Shown here one piece after another: positions 25,794 through 37,152 of a stretch of DNA of 64,000 nt (the first letter of the stretch is position 1; each line of letters opens with the position of its first letter). The notes beneath the pieces were generated by a model, which worked only from the letters and a program-made list of their open reading frames with translations, searched no databases and was not told the DNA's origin. The stretch lies in contig JAGTWJ010000006.1 of assembly GCA_020064725.1 (NCBI GenBank), forward strand, positions 2,108,001-2,172,000, given 5' to 3'. The position numbers were made by a program, and so were the translations under genes. Source of the DNA: Drechslerella dactyloides. Lineage: Eukaryota > Ascomycota > Orbiliomycetes > Orbiliales > Orbiliaceae.

Positions 25794-27429
25794 ATGGCGA
25801 CATTTACAACACTCCCGCTCGAACTCAAGATCGAGATCCTCAACCATCTGGATTCTCTGAACGATCTTTCGTCAATTTTCAATTCCTGTAGTGATTTCTA
25901 CAGTATTCAACAATCCAAATATGCAAATTCCATCATGTCGTCCGTCTTTCAAAATGACCTGTCGGTCAGTATGAGCGCCGAGCTGGTGGCACTTGCAAAT
26001 CTCAGAGAGCTGAAAGCTGGAAAGTCCTCCTCAGAGGTAAGTTTTTGTCAATACCATGCGGAAATCCTTTATCTGAGAGCATATCGTACTTACGCGATTG
26101 CAGCTTCTCGCTATAGAGTTCCCTCGCGGAGGCCGACAGCTCGCACCGACCGAGAACTCAAAGTTGGCCGATCTCGTCGAAATACGACGGATTACAGGAT
26201 GGTTCGCTTTGAAGTTCTTCGAGTATCAATTTAAAAAGAGACCGCAAACACACCCCAGCCAATCCCATTCCAGCCACCCCAGCGTACAGGAGTTTCGCAG
26301 GGTGCAGGATGCCTTTTGCTTGCTCTGGCTCTGGATCGAGGCAGCGTATGAGCCAACGCGACGAGGCCTGCGTATGCGGATCGATAGCCTGATAGAAGGG
26401 GCGCTTCATAGCGCGCAGGGATATGAAAAGATATCACCTCAAGCCACAGTAGTGCTTGGTGTGTACTCTTTCCTCATCTCTCGGCTTGAGCACCTCGGGC
26501 CACTTTATACTCAGAGCTTGGATTCCGAGGAGGTCTCGTCTACGGCGAAGCGGTATCGGTGCTTTACACAATGTAAGCTTCTTCTTCCATTTAAAGATAC
26601 TAAAGCCCACATCTATACGTCATATTTTATGGGAGGAAGTTGTATTAACAGCAAGACTATAGACCTACAAATGGGTATTCCGACACTCCTGCTTCTGCGC
26701 AATGGCCTCGATGGCGTGGCAGAGCTCCTGCGGAGCCCCATCGGCGACCAGCTCTCTATGGTAGCGGATGTCTTTGAGAGTGCCGGGCCAACAGCACCGG
26801 CTCACCGTTATTGCCTCGAAGGTAGCGCTACGCTCTATGCGCTGCTAGATCTATACTCTGGCTGGCCATCGAGTGATATCAAACTGAGCGCACGACCGCT
26901 CTGGAAAACACCAGTCAAGACGTACCAGATTTGCAGACTGCCATGGAATCAACAGGAGCACTTGGACTACGAGGCGAGTTTCTGGGACGACGATAGACTT
27001 GTCAAGTGGGGCTATCATACACCCCGACGCACTGGACCCTCGCATGGTCCTTGGATGAGCACTTGGAGAAAGTTCTCGCTCAGCGTCGAGTGTACCAAAT
27101 GCCCAGCTGAATGGGAATGTACTCAGAACATGAGAGGTCTGCGATTTGTGTTCGCCCTACTTCGGGGACTCCTGGCTCCGTTCTTCCCCTCACCTCCACA
27201 TAGGTGTTCCGACAGCCACGGGTCCTTTCCATATTGTAGGACATACGCAATTCCATCGTTCGAGACACGGAGCTATACCCTGAGGAAGGATGGTATTTTC
27301 TCTCATGTGTCTCAATTATATCGAAGGGAATCGCTGTGGGGTCATTTCTACGCATTGCTGACATTTTTATCATTTGTTGCCCATTTGATTCACTTCCTAG
27401 TGTTTATATTTAAGTGGTGTCGGGACTGA
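25794..27429 (+). CDS. F-box-like protein
   Basis: Exons 25794-26036 and 26104-27429 encode 522 aa. The N-terminus (TLPLELKIEILNHLDSLNDLSSIFNSCSDF) matches an F-box, the motif that docks substrate receptors to Skp1 in SCF ubiquitin ligases. The rest has no repeat or recognised substrate-binding domain. A 90-nt in-frame segment at 26573-26662 starts GTAAGC and ends TAG, has a TACTAA branch-like site and translates into unconvincing sequence. It may be a second intron, which would give 492 aa. The C-terminus ends in a hydrophobic run (FYALLTFLSFVAHLIHFLVFIF) followed by KWCRD, a possible tail anchor. The target is unknown. Confidence 0.7.
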
Positions 27430-28784
27430 TATTTACGGCATCCTAAAATATGGTGCGCGTGAATTCGGTCGATAGATTCATGATATCACTTCGAGCACTG
27501 AGAGTTTCCACAGTACTTAGCATAATTCAGCGTTATCCGTTTCAATAGCTCCATATGCCTATATGCATAGGTTCACAATTCTGCGCAGAGATGGCCCAGC
27601 GCTTAATTGAGTAGTGTTCGAATTTTAGTGTTGGAGTGCCAGTACCCATTTGCCTCCAGTTACAACACTGTAGCCATACCTTAAGGACTTGACCAGATCA
27701 ACTTGATAAGACAGTATTCCGACTAGATAAAGACAAATATACATGGCCAAGTCTCATTTATCCATCGACGGGTCCTTGCTACTAGTGCTCGAATGATTAT
27801 CTGTTTAGGATTTTCGGCTGGAACGCTGCCTCTCATCACCGAGTTTGACTAGGCGTTCGGCCAACTCGATGTATCCAGTCATGAAACTTTCCAACAGCAT
27901 AAAAACACTTCGAAACCGCACAGCAGGCAAGTCACAGGAATGTCAAAAAATACAACTCTACGTATACGAAAGATACCCCACGTTTCACCTATCTGATCAT
28001 CGAAATCTGTTAACAGGGTTCTGCTATGAACATAAGTGTTAACACTTTGCCTTGCTCAAAACCAGGATCCTTTGAAACAGACCATGAGAAGCGGATCAAT
28101 ATAAACAGCCCGGTCACATTATCGATATATCCAGGCAAATGATCTTGGAGCTATCCACAGGTTACGTATCCATCTACGATTCCTGGAACACGCTGTGGAC
28201 ATGAAGGATCAGCCATTTCATATCTCGGTTTAGCCACAGAGGCAAATGACTTCCTAGCAACGTAACATTCAAAGTTTTATTCTCTTGCTGTGCATTCGGT
28301 CATAACTTTTTATATCAATAAAGATACGGATGATCACTACTCAAGTGGTAAGTTTGCGTTTGGGTCTCTCTAAGTTTCAAAAGCCTTTTGTGTAGTCATA
28401 TAATATGGTACATGCAATCATCAATACTAAAACCTTCACTCATACGCATGATCAGAAATCAATCATCAGCGTACCCTCTGTTCCGATTATCCCAGATTCC
28501 TAACTGCCACGTGCGACCCGTTCAGACAACTATTCTTTTCACCATCATAAAACCCCATAATCTTCGTATGCTGTGGTTTGATAGCGTAGTCTGAGACAAA
28601 TCAGCCTGAATATATGATATTTAGTTATCGGTACGGCATTCTAGACCCATCGCTTGAGCGGAGCACTCTCAAGCACCTCGAAAAATTTACGGATACAGTT
28701 GTGGAAGGCCTGCCCACCTCCTATCTTGATCCGATGATACCACGGTAGACCGTTTGAAAGAGTGTTCCTTGCGACATTGGAGGG
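27430..28784. other. Intergenic AT-rich DNA
   Basis: No supported gene or repeat is seen. Short open frames here are not splice-compatible. Confidence 0.45.
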
Positions 28785-31533
28785 ATGGCGTCTTTGGATC
28801 CGATTGAAAGGCTGGCCCTCGTGCGATCCTCGAGTTTATTTACCTTTCTTCTCTATTTTAGCGGAATAGCGGCATCAAATATACACTTCAGTTTATCTCC
28901 ACGATCCACACATGGTAATATACATCAATACCGGGCCCACGAGCGGGACTTGCGGCAAAGAGACTCGGGACTAGAAACTGGGACGTCGTTAGATAGAGCC
29001 ATCGACCCAGCCGGAAGAAATAAGTTATGTGGTCTATCCGGCCTTCAGAGTAAGCGTGCATCCTAAACCCGTTTATTTCAGTCGTCTACTGCAGGAAGCT
29101 TACAGATTATTATCCCAGCCGCGATTTTTGACAAAGTATTGTATATTTCTGGAGGCACGGCGCGGTACCAGGCCCTCGGAGCTGGTGACAAACAATCAAT
29201 TATCGCCAGTATGTTGTTTGGCTATATGCTCCTAGATCGTAACTCCACGACAGACCAATATTAACGAGATTACAGATCGGAGAATAACCTGGATTGACCT
29301 TGCCAAACCCTTGGATCAAGCCGAATCCAGCTTCTCGTCGACAGGAATCCCGACTGGCATCCCGACGTTTTCTGACGCTGCATTTTTTCCGGGATCCAAA
29401 GAAATATATCAATACCACGGCTCCATAGCATCAGTTCCCAATACGGGCTCAGCACTAGGAGGACTCGATTTAATCAATTCGAGAGATATAATTGCTTTCA
29501 GCCCGTTAACGAAGACTTGGTCTTGGATACCACAGAGCGGGAACAAAATCACAAACAGAGAGCATGGGTCTTATGTATTCGCTCCACAACAGAACACCGG
29601 TTACTGGCTCGGCGGAACGTCCAATACAAAGGAAGGAAATACAACACCTACGCTATCAAATCAGTTAATGAGCTTCGATACCGAGACGCAAAAATGGGAG
29701 ACGGAAGCAGCAGAGGGCAATCCGACAGCCAAAGGAAATCTAGTTTTTATATCAGCAGGGAATAAAGGGCTGCTATTGAGTTTTGCGGGACAGGAATACC
29801 TTGGACAGGACTCCCCGCTTATCCAAACAGTAAGAGAAACATCAAGTCTTAACAGGTGATCAGCGACTACAATCCCTCGCAACCTCTGACCAATATATGT
29901 TACAAGTTTCGCTCCGTGAAGTTCAGATCTACGACATCGCCAATCACAAATGGTTCTCACAGCAGACTAGCGGCGATCTCAACGCAAGGAACACGAGTGT
30001 TTCAGGGGCGGATACCGATGGTTTCCCTATAGGCCGCTTACAGCCATGCTCGGTAGCAGTGAAAGGACCAAATTCTTCGAGCTACCATATCTTTATGTTT
30101 GGTGGGAATAGAGATGGAAACCCAGACGCTGCTATCAGTGGTGATCCGGCAGAAGTCTGGGTATTGGTCATCCCTGCCTTCCGCTGGATTCTGGTCGACA
30201 CGAGTAAGCCTAGCCCCAAAGCAAGGTTCCAAACGCAGATAACGAACATGGCCATCACTAATCCAGAATCATAGATAATTCCGGTCTATGGGATGCTAGA
30301 TGTCATCTTGTCGGCAGAAGCCAAATTATGTTAATAGGCGGGCAGTCGGAATCCACTGATAGCTGTGCAGATACAGTTTTCAGAATCTTCGATATCAATA
30401 CGTTGTCCTGGACTAACGCATATGATCCTAATAATCCTCAGTACCAAATACCAATAGCTCTAACAGATGCTAGCGCACAAAGCGAGCCTGAACAGGGCTT
30501 CACGGACTCAACGCTTGAGGAGTTCTTTGCTGCTCAATCCTCTAGTAACTCGACAGTCAGGAGCGCTACATTAGCCACCGACACTGAAGAGCCAACCGCT
30601 TTACCAGGAGACAGCCAGATCAACTTGATAAACTCTCTATCACGGGCATCGAGCGCTCCGACGACAACCCATACCACCGATCCAAATCCGACAAATACTT
30701 TCGTGACAGCCAAAAAGTTACCGAATCTTGTAACCACAGAACCTGCGAGAAGCTCAAGATCAAGGCCAGCTAAAAAGAATACAATAGCACCAACGCGTAC
30801 CGCTTCTCATTTGACTACACCTGCACAACCAAGATCACATAAGAGCCTACCCACAACATCGAAGCAGGAATCAACATTCACGCTTCAGTCTCCCTCCGTG
30901 GAGACGCCCGAACTCAAAGACCTATTGAAATCAATGAATAAATACCAAAATATGACCAGTATCTCAATCTCAAAAACGACACACCTACAATTAGTCACGA
31001 CAAAGCTAGAGAAGACCGGGTCACGGCTAATTACAATTGTGTCCACAATTAATCCTCCCCGAAAGACAGTCACGATGCACATGCTCATGCCTACCACAAT
31101 TCTCTCTGCTAATACCAGAAGCAGCTCTTCTGAATTTATTGTCTCGACAACAACACCAACGACTTCCGCACCATCAAGCACAAGTTCACCAAATCCTTCT
31201 CTTTCGACAGAGTCAAATTCGATAGCCGATAGCAGCCAGACCCATTTGCAGCCATACCAGAAGACAAGAGGGATAATAGCAGGCGCCGTGCTCGGAGGAA
31301 TAGGCTTGGTCGGCGGTGCTCTAGCCGTGGCCGGGTTCTTCTGGTATAGGAAAGGGCAGCGGCGGAGACAGCGGGACTCCCTTTCAGGGTCACTGATACC
31401 GCCGATGACTAAAGTCAGATCTGCGCCCATCGACTATGTGCCACCTCTTCCGCGGGTCCATCGAAAATCAAGGATGGACTGGGTACGTTTCTCAAGAGCA
31501 AGGGGTCTTGTTGAAGTTTTCGAGTTGGAATGA
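28785..31533 (+). CDS. Kelch-repeat type I membrane protein
   Basis: The best model has five exons (28785-29049, 29095-29238, 29276-29829, 29864-30203, 30275-31533; 853 aa). A signal peptide-like segment (SSLFTFLLYFSGIAAS) is followed by kelch/galactose-oxidase-type blades: FDKVLYISGG, then ITWIDLAKPL, AFSPLTKTWSWIP, YVFAPQQNTGYWLGG, FDTETQKWET, IYDIANHKWF, FMFGGNRDG and CHLVGRSQIMLIGG. A long Ser/Thr/Pro-rich stalk then leads to one transmembrane helix (about residues 766-791, AGAVLGGIGLVGGALAVAGFF) and a basic cytosolic tail. This plan is common in filamentous ascomycetes and suggests a cell-surface beta-propeller. Two inferred introns are very short (37 and 34 nt), so those junctions are the weakest part of the model. 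Ligand and function are unknown. Confidence 0.8.
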
Positions 31534-32003
31534 TGTCACGACGAAAGATCCACAAAATCCGAGTGCCAGCTCCAGAAAAACTACATAGATATTTAATCAA
31601 TAATGGAGATCATATTAATAATGCAAAACGACTTCCTTAGTGCAGAATCGATGTAGTTAATTGCTCACAAAGGACAGATCTTGCCTCACGTGTAGCTGTC
31701 TAGGGTTTGAAACTGTGGCACATTAAGAATTTCGACCGCATGTTGTTTTTGTGGACTATAGCAGTTATACTTATGTGATCAGACCCTGGGCTATATCTTG
31801 GTTAAGCACAGCGATGACCATTGTGGTTGCATCTCGTTGAATACAACGCTAACCTCAGTCTTCCAGCATCTGAAACTACCGCCAATGTTCTAATATTGTG
31901 TTGGCTGTTGCATTTCAGAAGCGCGTTGTCACGACGTTTCACAAAGCGCATCCCGATCAGACAAAGTTCGAACCCACGTCCCTGGATCCAATCAATCATC
32001 ATC
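31534..32003. other. Intergenic, promoter of Fta1-like gene
   Basis: No gene is seen. The frame of the downstream gene stays open upstream to 31821, but without a credible earlier ATG context, so the ATG at 32004 is used. Confidence 0.5.
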
Positions 32004-33044
32004 ATGAGTTCCGACGACATTGACCCTGCATCGCTCTTTTATAATACGTCTTTCAACCTCCACAAAGTCACAGCCTTGAACCTTAACGGCCCGCTGACCT
32101 CGCCCGCCAATCTGAAAGCCTGCTCTACCCGACTGACCAACCTTCTTCGAGGAGATGTCCTACGCGGCGTGCGTGTCGCAGCGCCGACGCAGGCAGACGC
32201 GGCATCGCGAACCGGCAACCTGAACCGCGTCGAATTCTCGGCGATACAGATCCCCGGGTCGGACGACGAACTCAACGCTGTCGCAGTCGTATTTCGGTTT
32301 GAGAAGATCACATATCCCGCGCTTCTCGTGCGACGTTCGTCGCAGGATGAAGCTGTTCAACTTGGCGCGTCATCGTCGCGGCGGGCGTCCTTGCGCAGTG
32401 CAGCCACACAGCCTGAACAGACCAATTATTACCCGCTGTTACTTACACGCCTACCCGCCTGGCTTCAGTCGCGGTTCACGAACTACTTGGCGGAGAACTT
32501 CGACTGTCACGTTTCAAACCTCAGACTACCCAGCGATTTCATCATGAACGCAATCGAACAGCACCTGTCACGGTACATTCCTTCAAACGACGTTCCAGAT
32601 TACAGTCATCCAAGCAAGAGTCTTCAGCTGTGGCTAGAGCCGCAAGTTATAGTAAAAGATGGAGAAGACGTTCAGAAACCAGTCAAATTGCAGACACTAA
32701 AGGCGATCTCCATGACGTTCGCCCGAGATGATCTCCCAGGAATGATGTATAAGGGTCAGGAGCTCAAGATAAAAGAAGAGGAGGGAGGACGACAAGAAAA
32801 ACGAGGTCCTTTTGAATTGGCCCTGTCATTATACGCCTATCAACACATGGGAATGCTCGTTGAGAAGCTGAAACTCCAGAGAGCTGCATGTGGAGAATTC
32901 ATAACAGGCGTAACTGCAGACGGGAGCGGGAAGTGCAAATTTTTCCCACCCGAAGCATCTGCTGGTGGTGAGGAATCCAATACTTTGGACCAGACAAAGC
33001 ACTGGGATGGGATGTTACGCAGCTTGGTAGACTTGGCGTCCTGA
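32004..33044 (+). CDS. fta1: CENP-L/Fta1-like Sim4 complex kinetochore subunit
   Basis: A single exon encodes 346 aa. The N-terminus (ASLFYNTSFNLHKVTALNL) and the following LLRGDVLRGVRV motif resemble the fungal Sim4 complex subunit Fta1, the counterpart of vertebrate CENP-L and budding yeast Iml3. That subunit works in the constitutive centromere-associated network. The protein is soluble, with no signal peptide or membrane segment, and ends in a predicted helical region (HMGMLVEKLKLQRAACGEF). The assignment rests on remembered family motifs, not on a search, so it is moderate. The ATG at 32004 (ATCATCATGAG) sits where family members start. An in-frame upstream extension lacks family-like sequence and is left out. 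Confidence 0.6.
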   Translation: MSSDDIDPASLFYNTSFNLHKVTALNLNGPLTSPANLKACSTRLTNLLRGDVLRGVRVAAPTQADAASRTGNLNRVEFSAIQIPGSDDELNAVAVVFRFEKITYPALLVRRSSQDEAVQLGASSSRRASLRSAATQPEQTNYYPLLLTRLPAWLQSRFTNYLAENFDCHVSNLRLPSDFIMNAIEQHLSRYIPSNDVPDYSHPSKSLQLWLEPQVIVKDGEDVQKPVKLQTLKAISMTFARDDLPGMMYKGQELKIKEEEGGRQEKRGPFELALSLYAYQHMGMLVEKLKLQRAACGEFITGVTADGSGKCKFFPPEASAGGEESNTLDQTKHWDGMLRSLVDLAS

Positions 33045-33279
33045 GATCCCAGTTGGGCTGGCTCTATTCGAGCCAATTCCGGACAAAGACGTCCCAGGTA
33101 CCCCATATCATACAGGAAGTAGAGTTGCAGTTAGTTTGAGCTGGTTCTCGAGCGTATATGCCATGCACCTCACATAGGAAACATCCACGAGATCTTATTC
33201 TCCTGTCAGCTATCTTCAATTGACAATTTGGGCGTCGACGCATCGATATAGGCTCCGAAAAAGCCCGAGATAGCGCATC

Positions 33280-34869
33280 ATGATTGTTTCCAGTTGCATT
33301 TTTCTTTCCCTTTTATCAATATGCCGTGCTTTGCCCCAGGCTCTGCTTCCGGCTCGCACTACGCCATCGAGCTTGAACAGTCTCCCGGAACCAGAAGAAG
33401 TCGCCATTCATATTCCAAACACACAAGCGGTCGAAATAGTCGACGAAACAAACCTAGCTGCCAATCAGCCGATCGACAATGGATTGCAGCCTGCGATTGA
33501 AAATGCGCTTTTGTTAGATAATGACCAGGCCATGTGGAACTCTTTTCATGGTCAACAGCTGGGCCTAGGAACGTTGGATCTCGAGCCTGATGATACGTGG
33601 GAGATTTCTCAGTTTCAAACCACATGGCCTCAGCATCCAGCGTGGCAGGCTGCACTCGCCCAGTTGACCGGTCTCGAAGGACTATCGCCTGCGAATCTCG
33701 GGTTAGCACAATCTATAGGCATGGTTGGCAACAATAACCCGCCCGCAGTAAGCCAAGTTGTAAACGGCGAAGTCTACGACCCCGTTGAAATGAGCTACGA
33801 AACGCTACAAATGGGGCTCGGGAACGAGGAGCAGTTGGCAGACGAGGGTACCGAAGCATATCAGCCTAATCTGAGCGCGGCACAGTTCAAAAGGCGCTTG
33901 GTAAAGCGGGACACAGGCAGCACCAATATCGTAAAGCGGAGCCTCGTGAAGCGGGCGGAAAAGGTAGTCCCTTTGGTACTATGGACCAACTGGTATGATG
34001 TATTGGAGGAAACTTTCCGGTTCCTATACAAGTCCATCAACATCTTGTACAACGACGGCCGAACTCTGATCAGAGATAGTCTTGGAAGCCAAGTCCTAAC
34101 AGCTTCTGTTACCGGCCAATCTACAACTACAAATATGGAAACCGTCCCTGAGCCGGACCCCAACGCCTTTCTCGAAGAGGCTCTAGAGCCTATATACGAC
34201 GCACTCATAAGTTTCGGAGGGTTGAACGTAGAAGATATGGCGGGGCAGCTCTTCAACTACATGGAAGTTGGCAACGGCATGGTGCGGATCAATGACGATT
34301 TCATCTCTACGTTTGTAGATTTCTACGGCGAAGCCGCCTTAGCATTCAGCTTATCAGCGCAGAACATCTCACCTGCCCCGGGCCAAAGCAAGATTTTAAC
34401 CACATCTGATGCGGCGGCTTTTGAGAGATGGGCGAAACAGCCTTCTCCCTTAGGTATCAATCGAAAGCAGCTGACCATCGATTTGGCTGTCGCAATTGAT
34501 CAGATACTGGTAGCATTTGGGAAATTGAGCCAAGAGTTCCGATGGATGGACAAGAGCTTTGACGATCTGACGTTTGACGATATCGAGAGCAACGGCGCTC
34601 CCAACTTCAGCAACGATCTCGTCATCGAGAGTGGACCAGAATGGCAGCCAACGGTGATTCAACAGCCAGCAGTGAATGCGGGTCCAATTAAGCAAACGAC
34701 ATTGCAAGTAATAGATGTGGATGGAGACGGAAGTTCAGAGCAAGTCAACCAGATGACGACTATTCAGGACACCTTCGTTCTTGAGGAAGGTGACGGATTT
34801 GGGTTAGATCCTGAAGACCTGCTGGACGATGCAGTTCTAAGGGCGTGGCTGCAGGATGAGGGTGTTTAG
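33280..34869 (+). CDS. Secreted protein with clustered Lys-Arg (kexin) sites
   Basis: A single exon encodes 529 aa. It begins with a signal peptide (MIVSSCIFLSLLSICRALP), and the likely mature start is near ALPQALLPAR. The first 200 residues are acidic and Gln/Asn-rich. Residues about 203-228 hold a cluster of dibasic sites (KRRLVKR, then NIVKR, then SLVKR) typical of Golgi kexin (Kex2) cleavage. A mostly helical domain follows (VLWTNWYDVLEETFRFLYKSI, AAFERWAKQPSP), with an acidic tail (EDLLDDAVLRAWLQDEG). There is no transmembrane helix. The layout suggests a propeptide released from a C-terminal domain, with short peptides freed between the sites. No family is recognised. The gene starts 235 nt after the Fta1-like gene, same strand. 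Confidence 0.75.
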   Translation: MIVSSCIFLSLLSICRALPQALLPARTTPSSLNSLPEPEEVAIHIPNTQAVEIVDETNLAANQPIDNGLQPAIENALLLDNDQAMWNSFHGQQLGLGTLDLEPDDTWEISQFQTTWPQHPAWQAALAQLTGLEGLSPANLGLAQSIGMVGNNNPPAVSQVVNGEVYDPVEMSYETLQMGLGNEEQLADEGTEAYQPNLSAAQFKRRLVKRDTGSTNIVKRSLVKRAEKVVPLVLWTNWYDVLEETFRFLYKSINILYNDGRTLIRDSLGSQVLTASVTGQSTTTNMETVPEPDPNAFLEEALEPIYDALISFGGLNVEDMAGQLFNYMEVGNGMVRINDDFISTFVDFYGEAALAFSLSAQNISPAPGQSKILTTSDAAAFERWAKQPSPLGINRKQLTIDLAVAIDQILVAFGKLSQEFRWMDKSFDDLTFDDIESNGAPNFSNDLVIESGPEWQPTVIQQPAVNAGPIKQTTLQVIDVDGDGSSEQVNQMTTIQDTFVLEEGDGFGLDPEDLLDDAVLRAWLQDEGV

Positions 34870-35284
34870 GTACAGGCTTACGCGTGATGTCGATGTAAGA
34901 TTAAGCTACTATTAGATGCTTTCTGCAGTTGTCTACAGGCCCATTGATGAGACAGTTTTTTATATAGAATGTGAGCCTGGCTTGCAAGTCTGGCCTCGAG
35001 ACTATGGCTTTCGATGGAAAGTATAATTCCTGTGGCTGGTGTTGTAACTGCCTAGTTTGGATGAATAGCCAATTCAATCGAGTTGCAACGCGCAACGCGA
35101 TAGCTAGCCATGTGGCGTGAGTTGGGTCATGATCATGAACCCAGACGCCGGCTCGCTGTTGTGAAATCATGAACGAAAAAAAAAATCAGAAACACTATCA
35201 AATTTCAACCATCTCCTTCTCCGTAGCCAGCTTCTGCCCTTTTGATCGCCTCTTTCTCGCCACCCCTGCTCACATATCAACAAG
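34870..35284. other. Short intergenic region
   Basis: No gene is seen. Probable 3' UTR of the kexin-site protein and promoter of the downstream F-box locus. Confidence 0.5.
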
Positions 35285-37080
35285 ATGGTTTTTGTACCTC
35301 CCGAAATCGTCTACGAGGTAAGGTCACATCCTTCACGAATAGTCGAATATGAATCCAGGAGTATCACTATGGAATTCATCGTCGAGTATCCAGACGGCGG
35401 CAAACCTTTCTTTGTAGATGCGACTGAGCCTAATCAATCCGCTGTCTTCAGATCCTCGGGTATCTCGAACCCAACCCGAAGAATAAAATTAATATAACGA
35501 CCGCGCAACCCTTTGCGCCTTGCGGGCCGTTAACCACGACTTTTACGCGATTACGACCGAATATCTGTTCGCCGAAACCAGCATTCTTTACGGATGCACA
35601 CGCTCAATCCCCCAAATGCAAGGGATCGCGGAGTCTAGACTCCTAAGAACATCAATCAGCCGTCTTTTCATCCCAAGTGAAAGTTTTTTCCCGTTGGGAA
35701 AAAATGGTATGTAAACACATATAGTAATCCCGTGCTGTCGTTCCAGCAGTCTGATTAGCTTGTTAACGGATATCCGGATGCTTCTCCATTTAGTAACATT
35801 CAATAACAAGGATTTCTATCCTTGGATGCGTGGGGACGGGGTTCCAGTGTGGGACCCCGAGACCTTTGCACAACCCCGCGGCCGTCCCCCTCGCTCCGCG
35901 CAGACACTTGTCCTGCATGTTCCCTTTCGCGAATATCGCAGGCAGCCACAGGTCAAGTTCAGCTTGAACCGCCAGGAGTTCAGAAAGGAGTACGAAGAGT
36001 ACTCGGCTGCGTTCGAGAAGTTCCTCAACGTATGCCCCAACTTGACCGAAATACATCTTGCATTTGGCGTTGGGCATGATACCGAGCGTATGAAGTACTT
36101 TTGGGTCAATTTTGCAACAGCATCTTCTTCCCCGCCTCGAGATGGAAGGACTTCCCGATCTAAAAATTTCGACGCCTAGCCTCTCGTGTCTGCCCATGAC
36201 TTTCCACCCACTTCCCCCGCAGACCAAGAAAGGGGTGGGTCCAGTAGCACGCATCTACAACCGCCGTCGGCAAGTCCCCAGATACCTGTTTTGTCATATA
36301 CCAAAGTCGAGCAGAGTACTAATAGGTAACGACAACAGAGACATGTGTGGCCCCAAGAGACTCTCAATTGTCACACGATGCGAACCACGGTACTCCACTG
36401 ACGAGCACTTCAAGCCATTCCCACCTCTGGGAATCCGTTTCGAGGACCTCGACGAATATAGTTTTGAGATGAACTTACCCCTACGAAGCCAAGCCCTGCA
36501 CGTCACAATACCAGCCATCTTTGGCCAGAATTTGACCTCAATCACCCTCCCGAACATATTCGTTCATGACAATGGTCAAGGCTGGCAAGCCACAATTCCC
36601 AGAATCCCGTCCCTGAAAACCCTCACGCTCTCGACCATTGCCATTGACGTCACAAACGAAAGCTTGGATGCGCCTTCGATGCCTTTGCCAAGGTTCATGT
36701 GGAGTGATGTCTTCGATCAACTGCTGGGGGGCTTACCGGAATTGGTCAATGTCAAGCTCGAGAGACTGGTCTATGCCCACGTTACCGCCTTTGGGCCGCG
36801 CGGTGCAGCAGGCATATTCCTACCAAGACGTCATCCAGGTGCCAATACCGAACACTGGTACGAGAATTTCGAAGGCCATCCGATGATAAGCCCATACTTC
36901 GATGATTGGATAAGTTTGATTGCCTTTGAAGGCGAGCTGAGACTCCGAAGACATCTGACCGGCTTGCCCACACCCGACTTGTGGCCGGAGCCGTGGCCAT
37001 TCTTGAATCCACGGGCCTATCGGTTCTGCGAGGATCGTTCAGCCCCCATCACACATGCTGACAGTCCTTATTGGGAATAA
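35285..37080 (+). pseudogene. F-box protein gene broken by two frameshifts
   Basis: The locus starts with ATG at 35285 (VPPEIVYE), then an apparent intron 35318-35450 (GTAAGG...TTCAG) joins to ILGYLEPNPKN. Together with DRATLCALRAVNHDFYAITTEYLF this makes a recognisable F-box. The two halves lie in different frames, however: the second is preceded in its own frame by stops and no acceptor, so a frame break sits near 35495-35502. A second intron (GTATGT near 35706 to about 35758) restores LLTDIRMLLHLVTF. A second frame break occurs near 36110-36116, after YFWVNF, where reading must shift to QQHLLPRLEMEGLPDL. The remaining frame runs open to 37080 and contains leucine-rich, F-box-protein-like text (LTSITLPNIFV, IPSLKTLTLSTI, LLGGLPELVNVKLERL). 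Either the gene is decayed or the assembly has two indels. Confidence 0.55.
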
Positions 37081-37152
37081 TACCCCATCATGACCTCTGA
37101 GATGTTACCAATCTATGTCCTACCCACATGTTGTTTGATTCGCAATTCCTTT

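Noticed and set aside
30885..31430. 181-residue minus-strand open frame opposite the kelch gene
   Set aside because: It is antisense to the Ser/Thr-rich stalk; low-complexity coding DNA routinely leaves the opposite frame open.
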